From Mytilinidion resinicola (lineage: Eukaryota; Ascomycota; Dothideomycetes; Mytilinidiales; Mytilinidiaceae), in contig NW_022985455.1 in NCBI RefSeq assembly GCF_010093595.1, positions 792,602-856,601 of the forward strand: a stretch of 64,000 nt of DNA, given 5' to 3'. A program made the translations under genes and the position numbers. The stretch's first letter is position 1. Each line of letters starts with the position of its first letter. The notes beneath the pieces are model-generated. The model saw only the letters and a list, made by a program, of their open reading frames with translations, searched no databases and had not been told where the DNA came from. Positions 22,617 to 34,454 of this stretch are shown in pieces.

Positions 22617-24396
22617 GGTGTATGAATGTGATCGTGAGGTAACTGGGGACTAGTCAGAGATAAAGGCCTGCGGGGAGGTGTTGACGGAAGAGGCTAACGC
22701 ATGTCAGAAAACTATGATGACCTACCGGACAGGGCTGAGAAAAGATGCAGTGTGCAACGAATGGGCAAGCGGTCGGGTGGTTTGGTATGTATATGAGGTG
22801 GAGGAGATGCTGTGCCACAGACTGGGGCCAACGGCAGGGGCGTAAAGGGTGAGGGTTGGAGAATGTAGATACATGTACTTGTACTCGCAGCTATTGGCGC
22901 ACGACACGGAGGTTTGCAGGATGCAATGTCACCCCGACGGCCCAGAGCTGTCACTACATATGTAGCTGAGGGTCAGGGTAATCACCAACTCAGGCCGAAA
23001 GCAGCGCCGACTGGCGCCCTCGGCTGTTCGCAGGGTCCATTCAGACCTCACGAAACCGGCACGCAGCAGCGCTGGCCACGGGCACCGACAGGCCCAAAAT
23101 AAAAGCGATCTGCCTACTCTGTACCAGTCGGCCAGCGCGCCTTTCCGCTTCTCCACGGGCACGAGCCGCGGCGCGCGCTGCACGGCCGAAGGCACACGCT
23201 CGAGTGGTGGAACACGGGGGTCGTTATGTGCAACACGGTGGCTGACTGCAATACGATCCGACAGCCCATGGCCAGCGACCCAGATGCGTGACATAAGCAT
23301 CAGAATCGAAACAAGGGCGCCGCATGCGGACTGCAGCCATGTGGGATCGAGCGAGCCGGTATCACGACCTGGCCCGTCCATTCACTCCCTCGCCGTAGCG
23401 CCCGTCGGACCCTGGCGCTGCATTCGTCGGAGGGCTGACAAGCTTCTTCGCAGCGCTATTATTGGCGGCGATCCGTGACAGCCTGGGTCTGCCTCGCTCC
23501 TCCGCCGCCGAGAGGGCCCAGGAGCAGGACGAGACGGCTAACGGCGGACGCGTCACTCCTGATCTCTGGTACCGCGCCGTCGTGAAGTCATGGAGAGCTC
23601 CGCTCGAGGCGGAATGCGCTCCTTCGAGGCGCAGCCCTCGCCGCGCCCTCGTAAGAGTTTCATCTTCTCCAAATAGCCAGCAACCGCAGGCCCTGCCCGC
23701 AGTTGCATGCGGCACCCATGCGGCGATGCGCGACGGCGCTTCCCCGGTGCCAATCACCCGCCGTTCCTCTCCAGGGCTCACGCCAGAGACTTAGCCTTGG
23801 CGAAGCCTTTTTCGCAAGGCTTGTTTCGGCCGCTGCTGTCAGCGTCGTCAAGTTTAGCCGGGGCGGTCGTATACCGCGCATCTAGGTATGGATTCAGGTG
23901 CTAATAGTTTACGTATGAAGGCGACCGGCAATGTGAAATCTCACGATGATCATCAGATAGCGCCGGCTATCCAGTCCGGGGAGAAGCCGGAGTGTCTTTC
24001 CTGGTAGTCTACTGTGCCATTCTTAACGCTTCAAGGGGTATACTATGCACCCGGATTATGCACGCTCCACCTGCTCCTGCTCCGCCACCCTCCCGCGGTG
24101 TCGGGGCTCCGCCCAAGCCTCGAGAAGCCCTACCGGCTACAACCACGGAGAGGAACCTCGTAAAGGATCCACTCTCCTCAGGCGGTGGAAAGCGGAAGGT
24201 AGACACACAGATGATGTCGTTGAGCAAAAAAGAAAAGAAAGAGGAAAAAATTTTCTCCCCTGTTTTCATGCACCGGCACCCTCAGCGTGCCCCTATCATT
24301 AATCCGTCATCCCTGAGCCGCCAACGCCTCGCCATTGCAAATATGAAGATGTTGAAAAAAGGAAATCGCCATGACCACTCGCGCTCACTCCGTGTA
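22617..24396. other. Intergenic region with a GC-rich block
   Basis: 22.9-23.9 kb is clearly GC-richer than its flanks and full of overlapping arginine/proline-rich frames with no recognisable domain. The left part holds the promoter of the gene at 21929-22616. The right part (23.9-24.4 kb) is the 3' flank of the next minus-strand gene. Confidence 0.4.
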
Positions 24397-27148
24397 TTAG
24401 TTCCACAGTCTGTCCGCTCTACCAAACTTTCGTTCATACTTAAGTCTTTCCCACCTCTCCTCAATGCCAAGTCGCTGGAATGCCATCGAACCCTCATTCC
24501 CTGCTCCCCTCATGCTCACGCTCCCACCGACACCAACGGCCTGCCGAGCTCCGCTGTATCCAGTGTATCTGGGGTCTCGTCCGATCCGCAGCGGCGTTGC
24601 CCCGCAGTCTTCGCCGAAAAACGTGTGACTTCCGCTGCCACTCCTATCGACTGCATACTGCGGTGGAGGGACAAACGAGCGTGTAAAGTAGTCCCGTCCG
24701 CCGCTCTGGCTGTTGTTCATCTCGTCCACATACTCTCGAAGATTTTCGATCAGCGGAATAAGGAGGCGATCAGCGACCTTGTGATTGCCGCCCCTCGAAA
24801 CCGGTCCTCCAGGCGCGAGAGTAGCGTTGCGGGCCCGGATTGTGGTCGATGTTGACATGATAGTCTTGTAGTACTCCTGTTGTCGTGCGGGACGCTGGCC
24901 ATCCGTCCACCATGCTTGGAGCTTCTCTTCTTCGGCCAGACAGGGGGCCAATGGCGTCGTGGGTGCGTGAGAAGTTGGCATAGTATCCATGAAGAAAGGG
25001 CCAGAAAACTCTTGTTTGATTGGCTTCTTTTGCGTGACGCTCGTGGCAATCTCGGGGACCGCAAGCTGCACATTGTCCGGGTCACTGACGCGAAGGTTGG
25101 CGGCTGTAGCGACACTGGGTGCACTAGGAGAGTCGTTCATGGCGCGCGGCGGGACATGAGAAGAATAGGCGGTGCGGTAGGGCGGTGCATTCGCATTCAG
25201 GGTCGACATAGCGCGCTGCTGGGCTGGACGCGTGGGTGGTGTAGGAAAGGTTTTCTCGAACCCGGGTGGCACCTGAGGAACATGGGCATCTCGACGTGGG
25301 CGGACAGTGTCTATGTCTAGACGGAGGGTGTTGAGCCCGGCCATTGTGCTAGCATAATCGCTCGTCGGGTTCCTCTCTGCCTGCTTGCCCAGATTCATCA
25401 AGCCTTTCTTCAGTCTCTCCCGTTGGTGGATGTAGTCAGTGCTAGCGGCTTCTTCCCCAACCTGTATTTCACGTAGAGGAGCTGGGTGCTGATTGTTTGG
25501 CCACCACATGTCTTGCATCTGCAAGATTCGAGCTTGCTCTTGCTTCTTGAAGTAGTCTCTGCGCGCACTACTATCTATCGCTGATCCTAGCGAGTCGGCT
25601 TCACGAGAGGCTCCCGTCTTCGGCGGAAACTCGAAGTTATAGTCCATTCCTGATGCGCGAGCATTTGTAGCCTTGAACGGTGTCGCAGGGTTTATCAAGG
25701 TTGGCTTGGTAGACTTTTGCGGGATGGTAGGTGTCGTAACGAATGGGTCGTCTTCAGGAAGGTTACTGATGACGGTGCGCATTGTAGACGTCGGCGGCTG
25801 AGATTGCCCGATCCGAACTCCACGAGCGGTTGTGAAGTTATTTAGCATATGAGCACTATCACCTGGTGCAGGTGTCGAGGCGCCAGAGAGAGATCCAAAG
25901 CGATCGGACTCGGTGGTGAGACGACGCAAGTAATGTGGCGGTTCTCTAGCCTCACCACGAGCACGTGGTGGAGCAGGCTCACCGACTCCTTCGGTCGGCT
26001 GTTCGTTACGGGGCTTCGCAGAGTCTTTCGCAAGCAGGTGCCGCTGGTCGGCGATGGCTTTGAAGTAAGTGAGATTGTTCTGGGGCATACTCATGCCGAC
26101 TGTTTGGCCGCGAAGTCTATCGGAAGCCAGCAGGCCTTCGACCTTGCGACGACTATGCGAGAATTGACCGATGTTGATCCACTGGAAAAAGCTCGCAGAC
26201 CACTGATGAGCCGAGACGTCACGATTCGGGTGGCTGATGAAGATGACCTCACCGTCCTCCTGACCAGTGACCTGCTGGAGGTGAATAGGATCGGGCAGGC
26301 GGCGACCAAACACTTGGAAGAATTCGTCGTCAAGGCCACCAGTGCGTGTACTGGTAGGACTGATGTCGGTGCTCCGCGTGTTATCGAAGATTTTGGTGGT
26401 AGGAAGTGGCTCCGCAGATCGGCCCGGATCCTGCGCACGCGATAGACGGGTATCAACAGTCGCCTGACCGAACTCGGTCTTCAGATGTGTTAGTCCTAAG
26501 ACCGAAGCTTGCTCCATCGGCATCTCATGTGCAAGAGGCTCAACGCTGTCGCGCCTGGAAGACACGCTTTGCTCGTCGCCGTCTTTCTCGTCGTCGAAAT
26601 CGCTAGCCTCTAGCGGTCGCCACGCCTTATTTCCCTTGTTGCGGTTGGTCTTCAAGCGCAAAAGGCCTGTCAACGGGACTGGACCAGACGTCGGCGGTGT
26701 TTCTCCATCAAACAGCTCGCGGCTATGTCCCTTTCGAGCCATGTCTGCGAAAGTTGTAGCCTTTGACGTCTCGGCGATGGGCGTAGGGGCGCGGAGAAGC
26801 TGCTCTACCGATTGCAGGGAATTCTGGCGGAAGATAGGGGTGTCGTCTTCGTAATCATATGGCAGATCGTCGTCTTCTTGCTGAACGATTTGGATATGCG
26901 AGAAGGGAGTGTTTGGATTCGGCAGGGCAGGCGTGCCGATGGGATTGCGACCCTTGACAGTGGCGGCAGGTGCTGCGGTGCGGCGAGCTATAGGAGGTCA
27001 GACAAAGATACCCGTAGAGACGTGTGCTTGCAGAGAGATGCGAGCACTTCGAACTGGGAATTCGGGTTTACTCACTCCGCCGCGAGCGGGGCCTGGAGCG
27101 GGATGCCAGTTTGGCGGCTGTCCCTATATCCCGAGGAGGCTTGAGAGA
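24397..27148 (-). CDS. Conserved fungal protein of unknown function, 5' end unresolved
   Basis: The main exon is 26987-24397 (862 residues). It begins after a clear TATAG acceptor and ends with a basic C-terminus (RWERLKYERKFGRADRLWN). An upstream exon 27148-27076 (GTGAGT donor, phase 1) joins in frame and adds a basic K-L-A-S-R-S-R stretch. The true start codon lies further 5' and I could not place it; an internal ATG at 26742 is the fallback start. The sequence is largely disordered (P/S/T/Q-rich), with better-ordered blocks such as EFFQVFGRRLPDPIHLQQV, FFQWINIGQFSHSRRKVEGL and REIQVGEEAASTDYIHQRER. No membrane helix, signal peptide or catalytic motif is seen. Nuclear or cytoplasmic location cannot be told. 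Probably a real, single-copy gene. Confidence 0.7.
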
Positions 27149-29378
27149 CTGAGATATCAAGACAATTCCCCTCGAAGTCCAGTCTTTTCAGCAGGCACGA
27201 TATAGCAAGGGCACCCGAACGTAGGCGTTGCGGCTGGGGAGGTGCGCCGGCAGAAGACCAGACGGTGAATTGGACGAGCAGCGGCGGGGACGGTGCCAAA
27301 AGAAAGGCCTGTGACTTTCCAGATAGCAGGAGCGCGAAGTGGTACGCACAAACGTTGGGAAGGACTGTTTTGTGCTAGAGCGCGGTAGATGCGTCGGGAG
27401 TGCAGATGTTGGAGGGGCGGTCGGGCGCGCCACGGGAGGCCGGGGTTTTTGTGACTATCGAACGACGGGAGGGTGCAGCATCTAGTGCATATGATTTGGT
27501 AGTGGGTGGGACAGCACGCGAAAGTCGAGTGTCGTGTGTGCTTGGGAAATTCTGATGGGCCCAAACTTCGAGAGGCGACAAGGTGGAGATAAGTTATAGC
27601 TTTAGCAGGGTCGCAACTTCTTTCTTTCTTGCTGGGCCTCAACCACAAACCTATTCTCCAAAGCACCATGGCTTGTCTGTCTCTTCTTCCCATTCATCTG
27701 TCTGAAGGTCTAAAGCCCCGTTCTCTTATTTAGGACGTTGAGATTCAGCCTTTAATACCCCTTCAAGCTGTCTTGATGCTATGACCACAGTCTCACCAGG
27801 TTACAAGAGCCTCAATGCAGCTACCCACTACCCTTCTTTTGACCGCACCGGGGGTTCTCGCCTTCATGGTCGCCGCAGTGTGCCGACGAATCAATGGCTC
27901 GCTATCCACAACTCGACTAAATGTTCCCACTCCGTCCCATAGAGGAGCACAGGTATCCCTCCGTTACCCCTATCTGGTAGCCAAATTCACTATAACTACT
28001 CTTACTTGCTTCACGCACTTGACAAAGGGATCTTATTGTAGAAAGTGAATGGATTACTGGAGGCAGAGGCTACGAGGGATTTCGCGGGGCATGGGCTTGG
28101 GGTGGCGGGATATAGTGGTCGCAAATCAGGATTGCGATCGATGAAGGAGTGTATTCCTTATTCTTTCTACTACAATATGTTAGCCGTGTTCCAGTAGGAG
28201 CCCAGGCTACATGATCGAGGGATGAAGGAGGCAAACGCCATGTCAACTTACAGCTGTGTCATTCACATCATCATTAACATTCCAGGATGCACCGTGCCAG
28301 CTCTCCACCTCCTAAAGGCCGCGTATCGGGTACCTGTGTAACTTCGGCGTTCAAGCAACTCTAGAACGCCTGTAGCGGCCCGCTCGCATCCCCGTTAATC
28401 GCGTCAAAATGCTGAATGCACCGTCAATGTTTCGGAAACCTACCTATAGACGCGCGGGCCGAGTTTCGAGCTGTCATAGTTCCAGCTGCTGAAGCTGGCT
28501 TGGTTTCTCGAGTGCAGTAGAATAAAGTGAAGAATTCAAGCAACTTGTTGGAATCAGTCAGTAGGCCCATTTGTTACTCTACCAATATATTCATCGTGCT
28601 TATGCAGGAAGTGTTCTTGCTGTGCAAAATAAGACACTTGGGACGCAACGAAGACGTCGCGGAGAGATGAGGTCGGCGTTCGTCGGAGAGCCCTAGACGC
28701 CGCCAAGCACGTACAAGGGTATGTACATATGTACAAGCAATTTGTCACATCTCATTGGTAGGCCGAATGTTGCAAGCTAACTTGATTGAATGTGGTCCGT
28801 AAATAGGTCTAACTTTTTGATGAGTAAAGACGCAACCTTGGAAGAGCTGTGTCCTTCATGAGCCCGAAACTTCCGTTCCTCTTCCCCTGATAATTGCCAG
28901 CATGTATGGACCGGGGCCACCACCGACAGTACAACTCCATTCTCGTCTCCCGTGTATATGTGTGTCGCTTTTGAATATCTTCGTGAACCTGAAGAAAGGA
29001 AGAAAGGATAAATTTTTATGATGTGCAGCAAACTGGACGTAAAAAAGAAAATGTAATTGCATGAGTGTCAAGTTCCGAGGGGGTGGCGGGGTTCCTTGCT
29101 AGAATTATCCTGCCCGAATAAGAAGCAACCAGGGAGTAGAATATGGGGTCCGCTTGCTCTTGCTTTCGCATAGGTAGTTAGGCTTGACTCGAGGTGTCTT
29201 CGTATCACCATTTCTAGGAAGCTGCTCGTGGATGAGACCCGAAATGTGATTTCGATAGCGGTTTTGACGTCTCGATTGGGCGCGGCTATCGTAGTAATGA
29301 GTCGTATGACAATTCGCTCAAGTTGCGGCGGTCGACGTGGAGGAGGGCTTTCGCGATGTTGAGTCCTTTCGCGTCAGT
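27149..29378. other. Long intergenic region, no confident gene
   Basis: It contains the unresolved 5' end of the gene at 24397-27148. A short plus-strand frame at 27815 starts with a signal-peptide-like MQLPTTLLLTAPGVLAFMVA but has no supporting downstream exons. The rest shows only short frames. Confidence 0.4.
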
Positions 29379-30425
29379 TCAGGGCTCGCCGGGAACTGCC
29401 TGAGCTTGTCGGGAGACAGGGACAATCTGACAATCAGTGGTAGCAGGCGCCGGGGGCTGCACGTGCGACTGTTTCGTATGAGCGGATATAGAATTTGCCA
29501 GCGCTTTGGTTCCCGGTGAAGGAGGACTCAACGACTTATTCGGTTTCTTCAAATCGCTCAAGCATTTTGGTTTGCACGAGCAATAAAAAAGATGAAAGCA
29601 CTTTCTCCGTCGCATGTTGGCCGCGTGAGATTCAATGGCGAAGTGGCGCGTGTTTAGACATGTCCAGTTGTGGCAACGATGAGATAACTCCCAGCTTTTC
29701 TCGATTATCATCTCTTTGTCATGCGGTGTGAGTGAGCCCTCAACCAACTTAGCGAAAATACCGTAAGAGAATGTGACTCTTTGCTTTGTGCATTGGCTGT
29801 CCTGGAACTGTGTCCGCCAGCTGATTGAGCCGTTTGCCGAACGGGAAATAGCGTAATGTGGTAGTAGCCAGCATGCGTCTTTGTTCGTTGTATGTACTTT
29901 CCGGCGCAGGGTAGACACATGAAGTTCGACTTTCTCAAGCTCAGCTTTCGATGCTTTGAAGAGGAAGTGCCTTTGCCTTCGCTTTAGATCCTCAGGTTTC
30001 ACTTTCGGACTGGGTCGCTCTGCTTTCGGATCCCACCGTTTCAATCTGCCTAGAGGGTTTGAAGTGCTAGGCGCTGCAACTTCTTGCGATGACTCTGGAG
30101 CAGCATAGGCTCCGATTGGAGGTACCTTCGCGGGCGAGTGAGAGTTTCGCTCTAATCCGCTCCTTCTGATAGCTCTATCGAGAGTTCCACCAAGTCTCTT
30201 CCTCGACGCCCCTTCTCCACCATCATCCGATTCGTCTGACCAATGAAGATCTGCTCTCCTTCTCTTTGGTAGCCTCCTGTCCTGGGCTTTCTCTCCCTCA
30301 TCGTCAGACAAATATCTTCTTTTCTCGATCTTGCGCTTTAGTAGCCTCTCGCTCTGTACTTCTTTTTCCTCATCGTCAAATCGAGGGTATTGGCTTCGAT
30401 TTGGCCAGTGAGGTGAGTCTCTCAT
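29379..30425 (-). CDS. His-Cys box (I-PpoI-like, zinc-loop His-Me finger) endonuclease-domain protein
   Basis: One exon, 348 aa from the ATG at 30425; a TTG six codons upstream was rejected. Residues 1-150 are charged and disordered, with nuclear-signal-like clusters (LLKRKIEKRRY, LPKRRRADLH). The C-terminal half matches the zinc-binding loop of His-Cys box homing endonucleases: CWLLPHYAIS (C185), then SHRCHNWTCLNTRH, then N270 and KCFHLFYCSCKPKC. Spacing from H249 to C251, C256, H261, N270 and C276 equals that of I-PpoI H98, C100, C105, H110, N119 and C125, so the catalytic His/Asn and the first zinc site are intact. The second site reads C276, C282, C284, C288 instead of C-C-H-C. It is not inside an rDNA intron. 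Whether it cuts DNA is unknown; a regulatory or defence nuclease is possible. Confidence 0.75.
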   Translation of the reverse strand: MRDSPHWPNRSQYPRFDDEEKEVQSERLLKRKIEKRRYLSDDEGEKAQDRRLPKRRRADLHWSDESDDGGEGASRKRLGGTLDRAIRRSGLERNSHSPAKVPPIGAYAAPESSQEVAAPSTSNPLGRLKRWDPKAERPSPKVKPEDLKRRQRHFLFKASKAELEKVELHVSTLRRKVHTTNKDACWLLPHYAISRSANGSISWRTQFQDSQCTKQRVTFSYGIFAKLVEGSLTPHDKEMIIEKSWELSHRCHNWTCLNTRHFAIESHAANMRRRKCFHLFYCSCKPKCLSDLKKPNKSLSPPSPGTKALANSISAHTKQSHVQPPAPATTDCQIVPVSRQAQAVPGEP

Positions 30426-30474
30426 GGTATTATAGCTCTTCAAGGAGACAGTCGCTTTGCGAATCTTTGAAATA

Positions 30475-30508
30475 TGCTAGAGGATCTCAAGCAGTGCTAA
30501 GCAAGTGG
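30475..30508 (+). repeat. Dispersed repeat family, partial copy F (3' end only)
   Basis: Matches only the 3' block of the family: GCTAGAGGATCTCAAGCAGT followed by GCTAAGCAAG. The 5' block is unclear. It lies about 50 bp upstream of the His-Cys box start codon. Confidence 0.4.
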
Positions 30509-31040
30509 AAGACTTCATGCTCGATTGAGGTTGCTAGACGGACGCATTTTGAGGAAGCGGAGGTTTTGATTTGCCAAACGAAGCGTCGGTTCAGGAATAG
30601 TCGCGTATCGGAGCTGCGAGTGAGCGAGGTGAGAGGATGGATATTTGCCCCAAGAAAGCAGGAGCCGGGATTCGGAGCAGGAATAAGATGAGAGAGATCC
30701 GGTATGCAAGTGAGAGTCTTCAACCTGAGGGGGTAAGTAAGTTACTTGGAGATAGCCGACAGTCTTGTGTCGCCAAGTGGAGGAGGTATGAGTCGCTCTT
30801 AATCGAAGAGCTGAGGCTGCATGAGTTGTCAACCAGCCCAACGAGTGGGTTGGACAAGTGTAGACTTGAGGATCCAGGAAGATGAAGTTGTAACAGACGA
30901 TGAAGGTTGAAAGAGGCTGAAAATATAGCCTTTCACTTCTTCGCCACCACGAAAAGCATGCCTAATACATGAAATGCCCCCCCAGCTTGACTTCCGTTTC
31001 CTCTCCCAAGTTGGCCTAGCCAGGCCCCGTTGATCATGCT

Positions 31041-31153
31041 GTGGCGGTTCAATACTGTCCGAGGTGGCCCGGAGAGCTATCAGCCTTCTCAGAACTGTCG
31101 ATTTACATTTTTTGATAACGTACTAGACCTCAAGTAGCGCCAGGCAATTGTAT
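31041..31153 (+). repeat. Dispersed repeat family, copy B
   Basis: GTGGCGGTTC, then CTGTCCGAGGTGGCCCGGAG and AGCTATCAG, then GACCTCAAGTAGCGCCAGGC. Same order and spacing as copies A, C and D. Confidence 0.65.
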
Positions 31154-32621
31154 GTACACAAGCCTAGAGTGAGTATGTAGCTACATCATATGACTATCAA
31201 GTTCTAGGCTTCTGGAATAGAATCACAGGTTTGTGAACCGCCACTTTTGATTCAAGGGAGCCTGCCAGCGTGGCTAGCGGTGACAATAGTGAAGCCTACC
31301 ATACTACTCTTCTGGAAACCTTAGTCCCGAAGCTGTCAATGAAGTGTGTATCGTGAGAGCACAAGTCACAGCATTAGAATTAGACTCCCGAGAGATCGAA
31401 TTAGCAAAGCATAGCAGGGATGATATTGCGACTTGAAGCGTCGATCAATGATCTTAGACTTGACCACTCAGGAACTTCTACGGCGTCGATATTTCAACTG
31501 TCGTGCTGAAGAGTACAATCCTGCGTCATAAGCGTGTGCACTCTTCTACTACTGCTGATCGTGTATCCGAGACGTTCCAGAAATCGGTATAGGCTATTCT
31601 GGGTCGCGGCCGTCTGAGGTGCCTCACCAAATGTACAGGCCGTTCTGAACAGCCAAAAATCATCTCGTTCTGAACTTTGAAAGTCCGCCAAGACAGTGTG
31701 CATACTTCTGACCGGGCGTTGTAGTGCGCGTCACGGCTCTGCATGCGGTTGAATACAGTACTTAGGTAGGTAGTCATTTTAGGACTGCGAAGCCACAAGC
31801 TGTCATCAACGAACTCTCCAATCAATGGCTACCTGGAGTACGGCGCTAGAACATTCGGTCTGAATGAAATATGCAGAATGCATGCTGGATGATACCTCGG
31901 GCTACTCTATAACTAGCGGAACACGGTCAGGGATGTCTCATAAGCGGAGGCGACTTGACCAACGCTCTTCAATTCCCAGATAACCATGGAGTAGCATCGA
32001 CAATACGAGAATGCGGAGGCGCTTCAGCTGGGGAGGAAGGTCACGCTAGGTGATGAATGGCAAGTGGTTGGAGATTGAAAAGAGGATGTGGTAGGCAGAA
32101 GGCCGATCTCGTTTCCTCGTCGTTTCACGACACATCTCGCCGTGAACTGGCCGACGCCTTCATCGCCCGGACACAACCACGTTCGTTTCAAGGCCCTACC
32201 CAACGCTATGTGACGTGACGCTTGGTTACTACCTGGTAATATAACATGAATATCCGCCTTCAGGCACGCATATACTAATCCCTAGAGCAGATCCCCCGCC
32301 GTGAATTTCCTTCGAATAGAAACGTCGCCCTGGTACCCGGGGACTTTGGCATCTACCCTTCTCAGCTCCTTTAGCCCTAAGTAAGACCTTTTCTGCGTAG
32401 TATCTACATTCACCCAGCCGATCATCCCTCGGAACCATGGCCCACCTAGCCACTCGGCAGGATCTAATTATTCCTAACTTTCGTACCTACTATTCACGTC
32501 TTCCACTTCAGCCCCAGAACCCTTCCCTTTTGTTCACATTCTCACATTTCGTCTTTTCCAAGTGTCGAACAATACTGCAAGGCCTCGTTTCGCCTTCCAA
32601 ATCACGCCAAATCAAGCTACA

Positions 32622-34168
32622 ATGGGTCTGGGCGCGCTCGTAATTGCTGATCTGGTACTGGCTTTCTCTAGGGCTAGCGCGTCAACTCTCTACGTCGCCT
32701 CATATGGTGGTACAGTATCTACGCTCTCTTTGAGTGGCAACGCACTCGTCAGTAAATCCGTCAACACCCACTGCGGATCAGCTTCAAATCATGCCCCAAC
32801 ATGGCTCAAACTGGACAAAACGAACAAAGTACTATACTGTCTTGGTGAGGATCGCTTGATCAACTCATTTAAGACGTCTGTGGATGGGGCCTTGTCCTTC
32901 ATCGACCAAAAGGCCACTATAAAGGGGCCTGTTAGCAGTATCTTCTTCAACGACAACGTGGCCATTGCGCTTGCTCACTAGTAAGTTTGAAACTAGCATC
33001 CTCCCTATTAGTATTCAAGGACGTCCGCCTGTAATACGTGTTGAGTGATGCACAATGCCACATAGTGAGGGTGACATAAGGCCTCTCGACAAGATATACG
33101 TGTCTTGGGAAAGTATGACAGCATGTGCATATGCTTCTGATGAGCCGCCGGCTCTCAGCAAGACCAGTCGCTCCTTTCTAGATACGATCCAACCCACTCT
33201 CAATATTCAAGTCTCCAAAATAGACACTGACAAGAAGAGTGATGGATCGTCCATCTCTACATGGTCTAAGTCTCCCAGCGGCACCATTGCTCCAATCCAA
33301 AACATCACCTTCACCCCAGCTACATCTGGCCTCAACCCCGACCGTCAAGCGGCTCCCCACGAGCACGAAGCCATCCTCGACCCAATAAGCCACTTCCTAC
33401 TCTTCCCTGACCTCGGCGCCGACCTCGTCCGCGTCTTCTCCTTCAACCTCTCAACCTCGCTCCTCTCAGCCCATGACCCCCTAAAGGCCGCATTGGGCTC
33501 AAGCCTACGCCACGCCGTCTTCTGGTCCCCCGAGACGCCCTACACGCAGGGTATACCCCTCTTTTTCTTCCTGATCGCCGAGCTCTCAAACGCCATCACG
33601 AGCTACTCGGTCACGTATCCCAAGTCCGGCGGCCTGGCATTCACAGAGGTGCAGAAAGTCACCACGTTCGGCGGCAAGCCCGTACCAAGCACTGCCGCAG
33701 CGGCTGGGATTGTTGTCTCCGTATGTCTACTAATTCTCATACCAATCAAGACAATAGCATTGCTGACTAGGTGCAAGCCTGATAACAAATTCATTCTCAA
33801 CTCTAACCGCATGGATTACTCCTTCATCACCGCGAGCCCCGATCCCACCAACAGCACCGAGATCGCGTCCAACTCTATTGCTGTATGGAAGCCGAATGCT
33901 ATCGGAATTCTAGAGTTTGTCCAACTCTATTGCTGTATGGAAGCCGAATGCTATCGGAATTCTAGAGTTTGTCCAACTCGCGCTAGCTGGTGGAACCGGC
34001 CCACGCTACTTTAGCTTCAACGCGGCTGGTGACATCGTGAGTGTTGGATTGCAGCTGAGCGAGAACGTGGCCATCATCAAGAGAGATGTGAAGACAGGTA
34101 AGCTGGGAGATATTGTCGCGAATCTAGCGGGTGGTGGGGCAATCACGAACGTGATCTGGGATCAGTGA
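32622..34168 (+). pseudogene. 6-phosphogluconolactonase-like (seven-bladed propeller) gene broken by a 52-bp tandem duplication
   Basis: Segments 32622-32980, 33240-33720 and 33778-34168. The start MGLGALVIADLVLAFSRASA looks like a signal peptide. TLYVASYGGTVSTLSL, HEHEAILDP, SHFLLFPDLGADLVRVFSF, HAVFW and the final GPRYFSFNAAGDIVS are typical of the lactonase-propeller family. In the last exon an exact 52-bp unit is present twice (33868-33919, 33920-33971). As 52 is not a multiple of three, the frame shifts and stops at about 34014, losing the last roughly 65 residues, which remain intact in the shifted frame to 34168. The first intron is also odd: 259 nt with only a GAG acceptor giving the right frame. 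Either a recent pseudogene or an assembly error. Confidence 0.7.
33868..33979. repeat. Exact 52-bp tandem duplication inside a coding exon
   Basis: Two identical 52-bp units followed by the first eight bases (TCCAACTC) of a third. The same eight bases border the original single unit on both sides, the footprint of slippage or unequal exchange at a microhomology. Confidence 0.9.
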
Positions 34169-34454
34169 TGCGCTTGAAAGCTCACCATGGCTTAGGTCTG
34201 CTGAATTTGATAGCGGACGATGTGCTACCCACTCTTGCAGCTGACACATGTAGTTCCTTCAATTGTATATATCATGACCAACTCTGGAATCAGTGTAATG
34301 ATTCTTGGATTAGTGAAGAAAGTTAAGATTATTGTTCTATTCCTGCAATCATTGCTATGCTAGACGTCTTGTCAGATGACGCCTTCCAATGTATCTAGTC
34401 GCTCCAAACGCCATGCTGCAATACTGTCCATAACCCACGTACAATCTAGACCTA

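Larger units (their letters stand above)
30426..32621. other. Long intergenic region with repeat copies
   Basis: Holds the promoter of the His-Cys box gene, partial repeat F (30475-30508), full repeat B (31041-31153) and the promoter of the lactonase-like gene. Short frames near 31494-31825 (minus) have no recognisable similarity. Probably non-coding and repeat-derived in part. Confidence 0.45.

Noticed and set aside
27815..28048. Small signal-peptide-like ORF (MQLPTTLLLTAPGVLAF)
   Set aside because: Too short, with no in-frame downstream exon giving a sensible mature protein; could be chance.
29379..30425. His-Cys box protein as an intron-encoded homing endonuclease in place
   Set aside because: No group I intron core, rDNA exons or flanking split gene is visible; it is a free-standing gene.
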